34,473 bases of DNA, taken from the NCBI GenBank assembly GCA_015057085.1, contig SVFB01000054.1, positions 1 through 34,473 on the forward strand, written 5' to 3'. The translations under genes were made by a program, and so were the position numbers. The notes beneath the pieces are model-generated. The model did not search any database, was not told the origin of the DNA, and saw only the letters and a program-made list of their open reading frames with translations. Positions 1 through 9,426 of this stretch are shown in pieces. This stretch comes from Lachnospiraceae bacterium (lineage in GTDB: Bacteria; Bacillota; Clostridia; Lachnospirales; Lachnospiraceae). Each line of letters begins with the position of its first letter. The stretch's first letter is position 1.

Positions 1-1
1 C

Positions 2-91
2 ATTTCAAAAAAAGGAACTTCTCATTTAAGTGAATGCACTCAGGCCCTTATATTGATTGCCAAGGAACAACAGCGATTGCTAGCTGCATAA
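2..91 (+). CDS. C-terminal end of an unidentified protein (partial)
   Basis: An open frame runs in from the window edge and stops at TAA (89-91), giving 29 residues that end KEQQRLLAA. The tail looks like a single amphipathic helix. Its start and family lie outside the window, so I cannot name it. It is followed by hairpin repeats and a strong terminator at 267-314, the normal arrangement for the 3' end of a gene. It could be chance, because the frame is short. Confidence 0.4.
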   Translation: MSKKGTSHLSECTQALILIAKEQQRLLAA

Positions 92-149
92 ACAAACCAA
101 ACACCTAAAGGTGAATTTACACCACAAAAAGGACTTGACCCGGGGGAGT

Positions 150-258
150 GAGAGCAGTCAGCAGAAACAAGATAAAAAAGAAAATCTGCTGACGAATTTT
201 TGCCCGCCCAGGAGAGCGGTCAGCAAAAAGCGGATAAAGAAGAAAAGTCGCTGACTAA
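150..258 (+). repeat. Two tandem hairpin-forming repeats, about 62 nt apart
   Basis: Two copies (about 150-197 and 212-258) share roughly 80% identity. Each starts GAGAGC and contains GTCAGC followed, after a purine-rich loop, by GCTGAC. In copy 1 the stem is GTCAGCAG (157-164) with CTGCTGAC (186-193). In copy 2 it is GTCAGC (219-224) with GCTGAC (250-255). The loops are A-rich. The unit spacing is not a multiple of three and the differences are not synonymous, so the repeat is more likely structural than coding. The rest of 92-266 shows nothing else I can support. Confidence 0.5.
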
Positions 259-266
259 TCTTCATC

Positions 267-314
267 AGACTTTCACGATTTGTTGTTAATACAAATTGGG
301 AAAGTCTTTTTTTT
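267..314 (+). terminator. Intrinsic terminator
   Basis: AGACTTTC (267-274) pairs with GAAAGTCT (300-307), and an inner stem of about 8 further pairs forms between ACGATTTGT and ACAAATTGG. A run of T follows (306-314). It ends the transcript that enters from the left edge and isolates the muramidase promoter downstream. Confidence 0.85.
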
Positions 315-351
315 ATAAAGGATAGAAAGTGATAGAAAAAAACGATTTAAC

Positions 352-381
352 TTGTGAAAAAAGTACTAGAAATGTTATAAT
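352..381 (+). promoter_or_regulatory. Sigma-A-type promoter of the muramidase gene
   Basis: The -35 TTGTGA (352-357) and the perfect -10 TATAAT (376-381) are separated by 18 nt. Transcription should start near 388, giving a leader of about 50 nt before the ATG at 441. The ribosome site GGAG (429-432) lies 8 nt upstream of that ATG. Confidence 0.75.
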
Positions 382-440
382 ATAGTTGCTCTCTATGGGC
401 GCCAATAAATTTTTAGTAATACGGAGTTGGAGAACGATTT

Positions 441-3400
441 ATGAAGAAGAAATTTGCTTCCATCTTGTTGACTTGGGGAATTGTTGCAGCAGTGGCTATT
501 TCTGCAACAGAGTTGACCGGAAACCTTGGAAATACGACAGAGGAGGAGTCGAAGGAGGCTGTAGCGGTAGCGATACCGGATGAAAATGGATTAAAAACAC
601 AGTCAGTATCCACTGCGGAAAATGTCACAGATGATACCGCGGATGGTACGGCGGATGATACCACAGATGAAAGCGAGGATGTAATCAGTGATAGCTCTGA
701 GGAATATCTGGAAGCTTTCGAAGTGAACGAAATCATAAATGGAGATGATACGATTTCCATCGATGTTGAAAATTATGATGTTGATGCAAACGTTGATCAT
801 TATGATGAAGAGACTTTAGCGATTGTGGAGGATCTTCAGAATGCAGTTACAACATCTGAGGAATATGAGAAGTACGAGGATGAGGATTGGTCTGATTATA
901 TCGCTGTAAAGAGTGCACGTGCAGAGGAAAGCGGAAAGTCTGTAGATATAGAGGACTTGATTGCGGAGGATGAGGCTGAAGCCGCCAGTGCCGCATTGCA
1001 AAATGCAGATACTCATACCAGCACCACATCTGGAATTTCACTTGTGACTGCAAGCACAGATAATCCAGGCATTATCTCACCGGTTTCTGCTGTAAGTATT
1101 GTGAATACAGTTGGCGGAGAGGGATTAACTCATGAAAGTCAGTTCGCTACCAGTAAAAAGATTTATGGAATTGATGTGTCCAAATGGGACAAAGAAATTA
1201 ACTGGACAAAGGTAAAAAATGCTGGCGTGTCCTTTGTAATTATTAGAGCAGGAAATAGATATTCAAATACTGGAAAATTGGACAAGGATCCGTATTTTGA
1301 TACATATATGCAAGGCGCTCATGCAGTTGGTCTGAAAATTGGTGTTTATTTCTTCTCACAGGATATTACAACAACAGAGGCAAAGGCATCTGCCAATTTT
1401 GTGATTGATTTAATTGATGATTATTCATCTTATATTTCTTATCCGGTTTTCTATGATATGGAGTTGATCGATGGAGGAAGATTGGATAAGGCTAATTTGA
1501 CAAAATCACAGAGAACTAAGATTTGGTGCGCTTTCTGTGATACGGTTGCTTCAGCAGGTTATACACCTGGTGTATATGCATCTTATTATAGTTATTATGA
1601 TCATGATAGTAATGCTATAGATTCGTCTCATGTAAGTACAAGTACTTTTGAGGAAAAAGGTTACTATATCTGGCTTGCTCGTTACAATACACGAACCTAC
1701 AGTTCCAGACCTTACAGTATGTGGCAGTATTCATCCACCGGTAAGGTGAGCGGTATTAGCACGGATGTGGATTTGGATGTGGCATATGTACAGACAAAGC
1801 CGGCGAAGGTTTCTACTGTAACAGAAACTGCTGCGACAACCACGTCTATGACAATTGGCTGGAATAAGGTGACTTATGCGGATGGTTATTATTGTGCATT
1901 ATATACATCAGACGGCACAAAGGTGTTCGGAAAGTCTGTATCAACCAACTCTATTACCATTACGCAATTAACAGATGGAACAGCGCTTTCTGCGGGCAAG
2001 GGTTACACCTTTAAAGTGAAAGCTTATTTCTCCGGGGAAAATACGACAACCGGATCAAAAGTTTACGGTTCCTATTCAACAGGGGTGACTGTTCGTACTC
2101 TTCCGAATACGGTCAGCAACTTTACTGTAACGGAGAATTCAGAAAGTGCAAATGGAGCTACTATTACCTGGAGCAAGTCATCAGGGGCTACCGGTTATTA
2201 TATTTCTTACAAAGCAGAGGGAGGTTCTTACGCGAAGCTTGCCAGCGTGACAGGAACTTCATATACGATAAAGGAGTTTTCTCCTAAGACAAAATATTAT
2301 GTCAGAATCAAACCTTATGTTACTGTAACCGGAAAGAATATATATAGTTCCTACACCACCGCCATCAGTTTCTGCACCAAACCTGCAACTGTTTCCGGCA
2401 TCACCCAGGCGTCGACCACGACAAATTCCATTACCATCAATTGGAAGGCGCAGTCCGGTATTCTCGGATATCAGGTTTATCTGTATGATGCAAGCGGTAC
2501 CAGATTGACAGGTCCGATTACGATTGAGGATCCGACTGTTTCGACCTATACCTATTCCGGTCTGACAGCAGGAACCGCATACAGCTGTCGTGTGCGTGCG
2601 TACTATACAAACGCAGATGGACAGATGATGTACGGAAGTGTGGGCAAGATTTCGATTAAGACGCGCCCAGGACAGGTGACCGGTTTGAAGCGTTCTAAGA
2701 GTACTTATGATAGCACCACATTGACATGGACAAAGGTTTCCGGAGCTGATGGATATCGCATTTATCGATATGATACTTCAACCAAGAGTTGGAAGTATTT
2801 GGCTACCACAACCAAGAATTCTTATACGAATTCTAAGTTGACATCTGCGAAGAAATATACTTATCGTGTGCGCGCATATGTGTTGACGAATTCCATTTAT
2901 GGATTCGGTTCATACTCATCATCCTATGAGAGTGCCACTACAGCGACGAAGCCAAAGACAGTGACTGTGAAGGCCAATGCAGCAACCAGTGTGACCTTAA
3001 ACTGGTCAAAAGTATCAGGTGTTTCCGGATATCGTATTTTGATTTACAACACAAGCGGCAAATTATTAGGTCAGAAGACCACCACCGCTACCACTTATAA
3101 AGTTTCGGGTCTGACCGCCGGTAAGACATATCAGTTCTATGTGCAGCCGTATATGAAAACTTCATCCACGACTGTTTATGGAGCAAAATCAAAAGTTTTA
3201 TCGATGACAACCAAACCTGCGAAGGTGACAAATGTGACAGCTTCTGCCACATCCACAAGCAGCATCACTCTTTCATGGGATAAGATGACCGGTGCAACAG
3301 GATATTATATTTATCGCTATTCTGCAAGCACAGGAAAGTCCACTAGGATTGGAAGCACGAAGTCCACATCCTATAAGATTAGTGGACTTTCAAAGGGAAA

Positions 3401-4076
3401 GACTTATCGTTATCGTGTAGTGGCTTATCGCAAATATAGTGGAACCATTTATAAAGGTTCTGCAAGTGATGTCTTTGTGGTATCCACAAGGACTGCAAAG
3501 GCAACCGGATTGACTGCGACTTCAGTGACCAAGAATTCGATTACATTGGCTTGGTCGAAGGTGACTAGCGCGAAGGGTTATCGTCTATATTGCTATGATG
3601 CATCCGGTAATCTTGTGGAGCGCAAAGATGTGAAGACCACCAGCTATACATTTAGCGGATTAGATGCCGGTAGTTATACATTTAAGGTGCGTGCTTATCG
3701 TCAGCCGGCGACTTACAGAACTTATGCAGCAATGTCGTCAGCCTATGTGGCATGCACGAAGCCTGCAAAAGTAGATGGAATTGGAATTATTTCGGAGGCT
3801 ATCAAAGAGGATGGAAGCGTGACTACCAAGATTTCCTGGGACGCAGTGGAAAATGCAACCGGATATCGGATTTATTCTTACAATCCATCCACAGGAAAAT
3901 ATACATTGTTAGGAACTACCACTTCTTGCAAATACAATATCAAAGGGCAGGAAGAGGGGCGCACCGCATATATTTGTGTGCGCGCATATACAACGGCAGG
4001 AGGAAAGAATTATTATGGCTCCATGTCGTCACAATTTATTTATGAAGCAGGGATGACGATTACAGCAGTTGGCTAG
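441..4076 (+). CDS. Secreted GH25 muramidase (lysozyme) with eight Fn3 domains
   Basis: The 1211-residue protein probably cleaves the beta-1,4 bond between N-acetylmuramic acid and N-acetylglucosamine in peptidoglycan, outside the cell. It has an N-terminal signal segment (about 1-24), an acidic Ser/Thr-rich linker to about residue 235, then a GH25 domain (about 240-450). The GH25 motifs are visible: GIDVSKW (D245), FYDMEL (D339 and E341, the DxE catalytic pair), MWQYS (427-431) and DVDLD (442-446). Eight fibronectin type III-like repeats of about 85-95 residues follow to the C-terminus, most starting with a P-x-x-V motif and containing a conserved W and GY. No LPxTG anchor is seen, so wall attachment is presumably through the repeats. 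The same Fn3 type recurs in the protease at 5558. The stop is followed at once by a structured repeat and the L,D-transpeptidase gene. Confidence in the GH25 call is high; its role in wall turnover or separation is inferred. Confidence 0.93.
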   Translation: MKKKFASILLTWGIVAAVAISATELTGNLGNTTEEESKEAVAVAIPDENGLKTQSVSTAENVTDDTADGTADDTTDESEDVISDSSEEYLEAFEVNEIINGDDTISIDVENYDVDANVDHYDEETLAIVEDLQNAVTTSEEYEKYEDEDWSDYIAVKSARAEESGKSVDIEDLIAEDEAEAASAALQNADTHTSTTSGISLVTASTDNPGIISPVSAVSIVNTVGGEGLTHESQFATSKKIYGIDVSKWDKEINWTKVKNAGVSFVIIRAGNRYSNTGKLDKDPYFDTYMQGAHAVGLKIGVYFFSQDITTTEAKASANFVIDLIDDYSSYISYPVFYDMELIDGGRLDKANLTKSQRTKIWCAFCDTVASAGYTPGVYASYYSYYDHDSNAIDSSHVSTSTFEEKGYYIWLARYNTRTYSSRPYSMWQYSSTGKVSGISTDVDLDVAYVQTKPAKVSTVTETAATTTSMTIGWNKVTYADGYYCALYTSDGTKVFGKSVSTNSITITQLTDGTALSAGKGYTFKVKAYFSGENTTTGSKVYGSYSTGVTVRTLPNTVSNFTVTENSESANGATITWSKSSGATGYYISYKAEGGSYAKLASVTGTSYTIKEFSPKTKYYVRIKPYVTVTGKNIYSSYTTAISFCTKPATVSGITQASTTTNSITINWKAQSGILGYQVYLYDASGTRLTGPITIEDPTVSTYTYSGLTAGTAYSCRVRAYYTNADGQMMYGSVGKISIKTRPGQVTGLKRSKSTYDSTTLTWTKVSGADGYRIYRYDTSTKSWKYLATTTKNSYTNSKLTSAKKYTYRVRAYVLTNSIYGFGSYSSSYESATTATKPKTVTVKANAATSVTLNWSKVSGVSGYRILIYNTSGKLLGQKTTTATTYKVSGLTAGKTYQFYVQPYMKTSSTTVYGAKSKVLSMTTKPAKVTNVTASATSTSSITLSWDKMTGATGYYIYRYSASTGKSTRIGSTKSTSYKISGLSKGKTYRYRVVAYRKYSGTIYKGSASDVFVVSTRTAKATGLTATSVTKNSITLAWSKVTSAKGYRLYCYDASGNLVERKDVKTTSYTFSGLDAGSYTFKVRAYRQPATYRTYAAMSSAYVACTKPAKVDGIGIISEAIKEDGSVTTKISWDAVENATGYRIYSYNPSTGKYTLLGTTTSCKYNIKGQEEGRTAYICVRAYTTAGGKNYYGSMSSQFIYEAGMTITAVG

Positions 4077-4086
4077 TCGAACATTC

Positions 4087-4131
4087 AAGTCTCGCTCGCG
4101 AGACTTGGCGCGAGATTTGCGTCAGCGTAGC
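4087..4131 (+). repeat. Structured dispersed repeat, copy 1 (shortened)
   Basis: These 45 nt are identical to the reverse complement of 34400-34444. They contain hairpin A (AAGTCTCG, CTCG loop, CGAGACTT; 4087-4106) and the 5' half of hairpin B (GCGCGAGATTTGC and GTCAGCGTAGC). The 3' half of B and the downstream modules found in copies 2 and 3 are missing. The copy fills the gap between the muramidase stop and the next gene's ribosome site. Confidence 0.85.
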
Positions 4132-4152
4132 GGAGAATTGGAGGCGATAGGT

Positions 4153-5517
4153 ATGAAGAAATGGTTGTTGGGTTTGATTATGATGGCAGGATTGGTATTT
4201 CTTGTACCGCATGCAGTTTATGCTGATGAACTGTTAAGCGGTTTGGTGGAAATAGGCGGTCAGTATCAATACTACGATCCGGATACCAATGTCATGGTGA
4301 CCAACCAATGGGTGACAATTGATTCAAAACTTTACTATTTTGGGGAAGATGGTTATGCATACACGGATGGGCTTCATACGATAGCCGTAGATGGGGTGAA
4401 TTACGTCTATTATTTTGAAGCGGATGGCACAGCATTTACATCCGGATTAAAGAGCGTAACTGTCGGTTCAAGCAACTACTATTATTATTTTCAGTCGAAT
4501 GGTCAGGCCTATACTTCAGGCTTGAAGGCAATTACGATTGACTCAGCCAAGTATTACTATTATTTTCAGTCAAACGGCAGAGCGTATACGGCAGGTTTAA
4601 AGGCAATCAGGATTAATTCGACCAAGTATTACTATTATTTTCAGGCAAATGGCAGAGCACATACAAACGGCCTCAAGAAAGTAACAGTCAGTAGCGGAAC
4701 GTACTATTATTATTTTCAGAAAAACGGACGGGCGTACACAAAGGGCTTCAAGAAGCTGACCGTAAACGGGAAGCAGTATTATTATTACTTTAGAACCAAC
4801 GGACGCGCTTATGCGAATTGCTTGAAGAAGATTAAGATTAAGAGCGGAACCTTCTATTATTATTTTCTGAAGAACGGTCGTGCGTACACAAACGGCCTTA
4901 AGAAGGTTACGGCAAATGGCAAGACAAACTATTATTATTTCAAGAGCAATGCGCGTGCTGCAACCGGCCGCGTGAAGATTAAAGGAAACTATTATTTCTT
5001 CAATTCAAAGGGTGTGCGCACCAGCGGTTGGCACAAGACGAAAAATAAGTGGTATTACTACGATACCAAGACCTTCAAGCAAACCTTTGCAAACAACAAT
5101 TTGCATCGCGCACATTCTCGCATCAAGAATAAATCAAGCGATACCAAGTATTACATTGTGGTGGATACCGAAGATTGCTGGTTGTTCATTTTTAAAGGCG
5201 AAAAAGGAAATTGGAAGCCGATTAAGTGCTGGCGCTGCAGTCCGGGCGCACCATCTTCGCCGACTGTATTGGGCTATTATAAAGTTGGCATTAAGGGATA
5301 TTCCTTTGGACGGGGCTTCAGTTGCTATTATTACACGCAAATCCTTGGCAATTATCTGATGCATTCCGGAACTTATCGCCAGGGAACGGATATCCTGTTA
5401 GACGGACGAATGGGTGTGAAGATTTCCCATGGTTGCGTGCGATTGGATATCGAGAACGCGAAATGGATTTATGATCACATTCCGCGGGATACACAGATTT
5501 ATATCTATGATAAATAA
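4153..5517 (+). CDS. Secreted L,D-transpeptidase (YkuD) with wall-binding repeats
   Basis: The 454-residue protein has an N-terminal signal peptide ending near a VYA-DE junction. It then has about eight Tyr/Gly-rich repeats of roughly 24 residues (pattern YYYYFQxNGRAYTxGLK), of the choline/cell-wall-binding repeat type. A C-terminal YkuD domain (about 330-454) carries H404 and the catalytic signature SHGCVR with C428. YkuD enzymes form 3-3 peptidoglycan cross-links or attach proteins to meso-DAP. The ATG at 4153 is chosen because GGAGG (4140-4144) lies 8 nt upstream and the signal peptide begins there. An in-frame TTG at 4069 would add 28 residues encoded by the dispersed repeat and is unlikely. 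Only a structured repeat separates it from the muramidase, so co-transcription from 352-381 is plausible. One repeat has a Cys in place of Gly (ANCLKK). Confidence 0.92.
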   Translation: MKKWLLGLIMMAGLVFLVPHAVYADELLSGLVEIGGQYQYYDPDTNVMVTNQWVTIDSKLYYFGEDGYAYTDGLHTIAVDGVNYVYYFEADGTAFTSGLKSVTVGSSNYYYYFQSNGQAYTSGLKAITIDSAKYYYYFQSNGRAYTAGLKAIRINSTKYYYYFQANGRAHTNGLKKVTVSSGTYYYYFQKNGRAYTKGFKKLTVNGKQYYYYFRTNGRAYANCLKKIKIKSGTFYYYFLKNGRAYTNGLKKVTANGKTNYYYFKSNARAATGRVKIKGNYYFFNSKGVRTSGWHKTKNKWYYYDTKTFKQTFANNNLHRAHSRIKNKSSDTKYYIVVDTEDCWLFIFKGEKGNWKPIKCWRCSPGAPSSPTVLGYYKVGIKGYSFGRGFSCYYYTQILGNYLMHSGTYRQGTDILLDGRMGVKISHGCVRLDIENAKWIYDHIPRDTQIYIYDK

Positions 5518-5557
5518 TTATTGAACAGTAATTAGGATAGTAATTTGGATAAGTAAT

Positions 5558-8500
5558 ATGAGAAGAAAAACACTGTGGAAACGTACTTTAACTGCATTAC
5601 TTGCGGCAGGCCTTATCAGTTCTGCGGTACCGGACGCGCTGATGACGACTTATGCATCAGCGGGGGAAACCGGGGAAAGTGCGTCCTTTGATCCGGAGGA
5701 CGACAGTGTTGAGGAATATGATGAGGAAGTCGGATTAGATGTGCTTGCAAATACATCTTTAGATGCGAACATCGACTCGGATTCCGATAATGCTTCAGAT
5801 TCTAATAATACTTCGGATTCTAGTGATACTTCAGATTCCAATAATACTTCGGATTCTGATAATACTTCAGATTCCAATAATACTTCGGATTCTGATAATA
5901 CTTCAGATTCCAATAATACTTCGGATTCCGATAATACTTCGGATTCCAATAATGCTTCGGATTCCAATAATACTTCAGATTCCGATAATGCCTCAGATCC
6001 TAATAACACTTCAGATTCCGGCGACGTTTCAGATTCTGAGACTGCATCGGATTCTGAGACAGCTTCGGATTCTGAGACTGCATCAGATTCAGATTCCGCA
6101 GATGGTTCAATCTGGGCAGTGGATACTTCTGAAGAGAATTATATTGAAATCTATCGGGATAATTGGGTTCCGACCCTCGAGACCTATGGCAGCAGTGCAA
6201 CAGAGGGGGATGAGGCCTTTGAACTAACTGCAGCACAGGCAACGGCGGCTTCGGGAAGCGCCTATCCGGCTTCGGGCAACAGCAATGTCCTTGCGGCATT
6301 AAAGAGCAAATATCCTGCGACCAGACAGCAGTTTTCGGGATCTTGTTGGGCATATTCTACCATTGCAAGTGTTGAATTTTCCGGAATCACAAATGGTACA
6401 ATCACCACAGGCAAAAGCACGAATTTAAGTGAATATGGATTTGGCTATTTTGCATATCATTCGGTTGTGGATCCGCTTGGCGGCACAAAGGGTGATTATT
6501 ACACTTATACAACAGATTCCTCAGCTGTAAAGTGGTATGCTGCAGGACACAATATGGCCTTTACCATCCATTCGTTGAATCAATGGATTACGCTTACCTC
6601 CGAGGCAAGTATTCCGATTCCGGACAGCTATGATGTGGGCGTTTCTCCGCAACTGGCCTATGATGGGGATTATATTGTAACGAATGTCAGAATCCTTGAT
6701 ATCAAAAATGATCCGGAAGGCGTGAAGGAGAAGATTGTTTCAAACGGAAGCGTCTCCGGCGCATACTGTTCGAATGAGAAATATATCAGTGATGATGGCA
6801 CAAGTTATTATAATCCAAACAATAGTGGTGCGAATCATGCGATTGCGATAGTGGGTTGGGATGATAATTATTCGAAGAATAAGTTTTCGAAAAAGCCCAG
6901 TGGAAATGGTGCATGGCTGGTGCGAAACAGCTATACCACTTCAACCGGAATCAATTATCAAAGCTATTTTTGGCTATCATATTATGATGAAACTCTGGCA
7001 AATGCAGTATATGCCTTTGATGTAGTATCAGCCGATACCTATGATAATAATTATCAATATGACGGAGCCAATTATTCATTTGGATATCGCCTCGGATATT
7101 CATCCACCAGTCCGACCAGCAGCAACGCTCCAAAGAGTGCCAATGTCTTTACTGCTCACAGTGGAAGCGAAACCGAGCTTTTGTCTGCAGTCAATTTGAC
7201 ATTTACACAGACCGCAGGATTGAATTATCGTGTGCAGATTTATCTGGATCCTGCAAATGATAATCCGACTTCCGGAACTTATGTGCCTGAGGCAACTACC
7301 ACAGGAACCACGAATTATGCCGGAATGTATACTGTAAATTTAAAGAATCCTGTCATTTTAGATGCGGGACAGAAATTTGCAGTGGTTGTGACTGTATGGG
7401 AAGGCTCTTCCGGAAATTATCTGTATTATGCACCGGATCGGGAGTGGGCATATTCCAGTTGGGATATTCTGAATACTGATGCGGTCGCAAAGAGCGGACA
7501 AAGCTATGTCTATACCGGAGGCACCTGGTCGGAATCGCTGACAAGCGGACAATATGGAAATATCTGCATCAAGGCATTTACAAGCGATTATTCTACCAAC
7601 GGGACACCGGTGCGCGTGGTTTTATCAAAGACTTCCACGACGGTGGCAAAGGGCAAGACAGCGAAGCTTACAGCCAAAGTCACACCGGCACAGGCCACTA
7701 ATTTCAGTAAAATCAAATGGTCCTCTTCGAATACGTCCATCGCTACGGTGAACCAATCCGGTAAGATCACGGCAAAGAAAGTTGGCACTGCAAAGATTAC
7801 CGCACAGGCTTTAGATCAAAATGGAAAGGCGATTTCCGGTGTGAAGTCGGTTTGCACAGTGAAGGTTGTGATTCCTGTGACGAAGATTACGCTGAGTGCC
7901 ACAAGTGGAACTTTGCGCGTGGGTGAGACCAAGAAGCTGACTGTGAAATATACACCGACCAATGCGACAGTGAAGAAAGTGACCTGGACATCATCAAATG
8001 TCTATGTGGCCAAGGTTTCATCTGCCGGTAAGATTACCGCAGTCGGAAAGGGTACAGCCAAGATTACCGCAACCTGCGGCAGTGTGAAAGCGACCTTTAA
8101 ACTAACCGTAACCAGCGTCTATGATACCATGGCGAAACAGTCATCGGCAGCTACGGGAAGTGTGTCACTAAAGTGGCGCAAGGTGAATGTTACAGGAATC
8201 AAAGGCTATCTTATATTTGGTGCGACTTCAAAGAACGGAACCTATCTGTATCAGGATTATGTCAGCAGCGTCTCTAAGACGAATTATAAATTCACCACAT
8301 TCCGCAAAGAAGATGGCACTATGGTGAAATTAAAAGCCGGAAAGACCTATTATTATCAGGTCTATGCAGCTTATGTCCTAGGCGACAAAGTCTATTATTA
8401 TCCGTACAGCGGAAAGACCATTACGGTTACGAAGCCGGCGAAGGTTTCGGGTGTGAAGCTTGCGAAGGCCACGAAAAAGGCACTGAAGATCAAGTGGAAG

Positions 8501-8719
8501 AAGACCACCGGAGCAACAGGATATTATGTCTACGTGGCAACCAAAAAGAACGGTAAATATAAGAAAATTGCAACCATAAAGGGCGCAAGTAAAGTCACTT
8601 ATACTTATAAGGGTTTAAAATCAAAGAAAACATATTATTTCAAAATTGTAGCCTACAGGAAGGGTACCGATACATATAATGGGGCTGCGAGCACTATTTT
8701 AGCGGCGAGGACAAAGTAA
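5558..8719 (+). CDS. Secreted C1 (papain-like) cysteine protease with Ser-Asp stalk, Big_2 and Fn3 domains
   Basis: The 1053-residue protein has a signal peptide (about 1-34), an acidic segment, a Ser-Asp-Asn repeat stalk (78-179) and a papain-like catalytic domain (about 235-480). The active-site residues are all visible: Q258 and C263 in [10 protein letters not shown]427 in NHAIAIVGW, and N457 in VRNSY. A beta-rich region (about 525-680) matches the lectin-like domain that often follows such proteases in Firmicutes. Two Big_2 immunoglobulin-like domains (about 685-850, each with the WxSSN...V motif) and two Fn3-like domains finish the protein. It probably cleaves proteins at the cell surface and may supply peptides to the importer downstream, which is inference. 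The ribosome site is weak (GGAT, 5547-5550). It lies 40 nt after the L,D-transpeptidase stop with no terminator between, so the three wall genes may form one operon. Confidence 0.9.
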   Translation: MRRKTLWKRTLTALLAAGLISSAVPDALMTTYASAGETGESASFDPEDDSVEEYDEEVGLDVLANTSLDANIDSDSDNASDSNNTSDSSDTSDSNNTSDSDNTSDSNNTSDSDNTSDSNNTSDSDNTSDSNNASDSNNTSDSDNASDPNNTSDSGDVSDSETASDSETASDSETASDSDSADGSIWAVDTSEENYIEIYRDNWVPTLETYGSSATEGDEAFELTAAQATAASGSAYPASGNSNVLAALKSKYPATRQQFSGSCWAYSTIASVEFSGITNGTITTGKSTNLSEYGFGYFAYHSVVDPLGGTKGDYYTYTTDSSAVKWYAAGHNMAFTIHSLNQWITLTSEASIPIPDSYDVGVSPQLAYDGDYIVTNVRILDIKNDPEGVKEKIVSNGSVSGAYCSNEKYISDDGTSYYNPNNSGANHAIAIVGWDDNYSKNKFSKKPSGNGAWLVRNSYTTSTGINYQSYFWLSYYDETLANAVYAFDVVSADTYDNNYQYDGANYSFGYRLGYSSTSPTSSNAPKSANVFTAHSGSETELLSAVNLTFTQTAGLNYRVQIYLDPANDNPTSGTYVPEATTTGTTNYAGMYTVNLKNPVILDAGQKFAVVVTVWEGSSGNYLYYAPDREWAYSSWDILNTDAVAKSGQSYVYTGGTWSESLTSGQYGNICIKAFTSDYSTNGTPVRVVLSKTSTTVAKGKTAKLTAKVTPAQATNFSKIKWSSSNTSIATVNQSGKITAKKVGTAKITAQALDQNGKAISGVKSVCTVKVVIPVTKITLSATSGTLRVGETKKLTVKYTPTNATVKKVTWTSSNVYVAKVSSAGKITAVGKGTAKITATCGSVKATFKLTVTSVYDTMAKQSSAATGSVSLKWRKVNVTGIKGYLIFGATSKNGTYLYQDYVSSVSKTNYKFTTFRKEDGTMVKLKAGKTYYYQVYAAYVLGDKVYYYPYSGKTITVTKPAKVSGVKLAKATKKALKIKWKKTTGATGYYVYVATKKNGKYKKIATIKGASKVTYTYKGLKSKKTYYFKIVAYRKGTDTYNGAASTILAARTK
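5789..6094 (+). repeat. 18-nt tandem coding repeat (Ser-Asp stalk)
   Basis: About 17 units of 18 nt encode [12 protein letters not shown]-like hexapeptides, ending in three ETASDS-type units. Adjacent units alternate TTCGGATTCTG and TTCAGATTCCA, giving a 36-nt higher-order period. The array sits between the signal peptide and the protease domain. Near-identical units should allow length variation by slippage or recombination. Confidence 0.9.
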
Positions 8720-8741
8720 GCGACGGTCCTCGCCGTTTCTT
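8703..8741 (+). terminator. Intrinsic terminator overlapping the end of the protease gene
   Basis: CGGCGAGGAC (8703-8712) pairs perfectly with GTCCTCGCCG (8726-8735) over 10 bp, with a 13-nt loop and a T-rich tail (TTTCTT). The left arm encodes the last codons of the protease, and the stop codon lies in the loop. Confidence 0.8.
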
Positions 8742-8768
8742 GCATTTCATATTTCTTTTCGATATACT
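8740..8768 (+). promoter_or_regulatory. Promoter of the ABC exporter operon, predicting a leaderless mRNA
   Basis: TTGCAT (8740-8745), a 17-nt spacer and TATACT (8763-8768) form a good sigma-A-type promoter. The -10 ends only 6 nt before the ATG at 8775, where transcription would be expected to start. No Shine-Dalgarno sequence is present. Confidence 0.6.
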
Positions 8769-8774
8769 TTATCT

Positions 8775-9395
8775 ATGGTACAGGTCAGAAATATTTCAAA
8801 ATCTTATGGAAAACAAAAGATTCTTTTGGATGTGTCCTTTGATGCAGCTCCGGGAGAATGCGTTGCAATCATAGGCAGAAACGGATGCGGTAAATCTACG
8901 CTGATGCAGATTATGGCAGGCATCCTGAAGCCGGATGGTGGCAGTTTGCAATATTTTAATCGTTTCCCACTAAAGGAACAAAAGGCGTTTCGCGAGCTAT
9001 GCGGTTATGTGCCGCAGGCGAATCCTCTCATGGAAGAGCTGAGTGTGAAGGATAATCTGAAACTCTTCGGCGCGGATCCCGGGATAGTGGAGGATGAATT
9101 ACTGCGCCCTTTTGAACTTGGAGCGATTTTGAATCGACCGGTGGCCAAATTGTCAGGAGGTATGAAGCGGCGCGTGGCAATTGCTTGCGCTGTTTATCAT
9201 ATGCCTTCCATTCTGTTGATGGATGAACCGACTACGGCACTTGATATTTATTTCAAGGATTCAATCCATGAATGGATTCGGCAATATCAGAATATGGGAG
9301 GCATCCTCATTATGTCTACCCATGATAATTCTGAAATCAATATGTGTGCAAAGCAGATATTGATCCAAGACGGAATTTCCCGAATAAATGACTAG
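8775..9395 (+). CDS. ABC transporter ATP-binding protein
   Basis: The 206-residue cytoplasmic ATPase has a complete nucleotide-binding domain: Walker A GRNGCGKS (34-41), Q-loop region YVPQAN, signature LSGGMKRR, Walker B ILLMDEPT and H-loop STHD. It is short but not truncated, because the domain ends normally. It probably powers the two ABC-2 type permeases encoded at 11082 and 12296. The substrate is unknown; ATPases of this type serve exporters of peptides, lipids or drugs. The start matches the usual N-terminus of the family (VQVRNISKSYG) although no ribosome site precedes it, which fits the leaderless promoter just upstream. The next gene starts 31 nt downstream. Confidence 0.88.
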   Translation: MVQVRNISKSYGKQKILLDVSFDAAPGECVAIIGRNGCGKSTLMQIMAGILKPDGGSLQYFNRFPLKEQKAFRELCGYVPQANPLMEELSVKDNLKLFGADPGIVEDELLRPFELGAILNRPVAKLSGGMKRRVAIACAVYHMPSILLMDEPTTALDIYFKDSIHEWIRQYQNMGGILIMSTHDNSEINMCAKQILIQDGISRIND

Positions 9396-9426
9396 CACGA
9401 GATGAGAAAAGAAGGAGAAAAAGAAA

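Noticed and set aside
150-258. Repeat read as protein (ESxQQKxDKxE)
   Set aside because: The two copies are in different frames and no start or ribosome site fits.
413-760. 115-residue frame on the - strand over the muramidase start
   Set aside because: It lies opposite a confident gene, is Ser/Val-rich by reverse coding of the acidic linker, and has no ribosome site.
4069-4152. TTG start that would add 28 residues to the L,D-transpeptidase
   Set aside because: The extension is encoded by the dispersed repeat and precedes the signal peptide. The ATG at 4153 has a good GGAGG site.
5650-6009. Long frame on the - strand made of Ser/Glu repeats
   Set aside because: It is the mirror of the Ser-Asp coding repeat, with no ribosome site or domain.
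5789-6094. Possible CRISPR-like array
   Set aside because: The period is 18 nt with no unique spacers, and the array is in frame within a protein.
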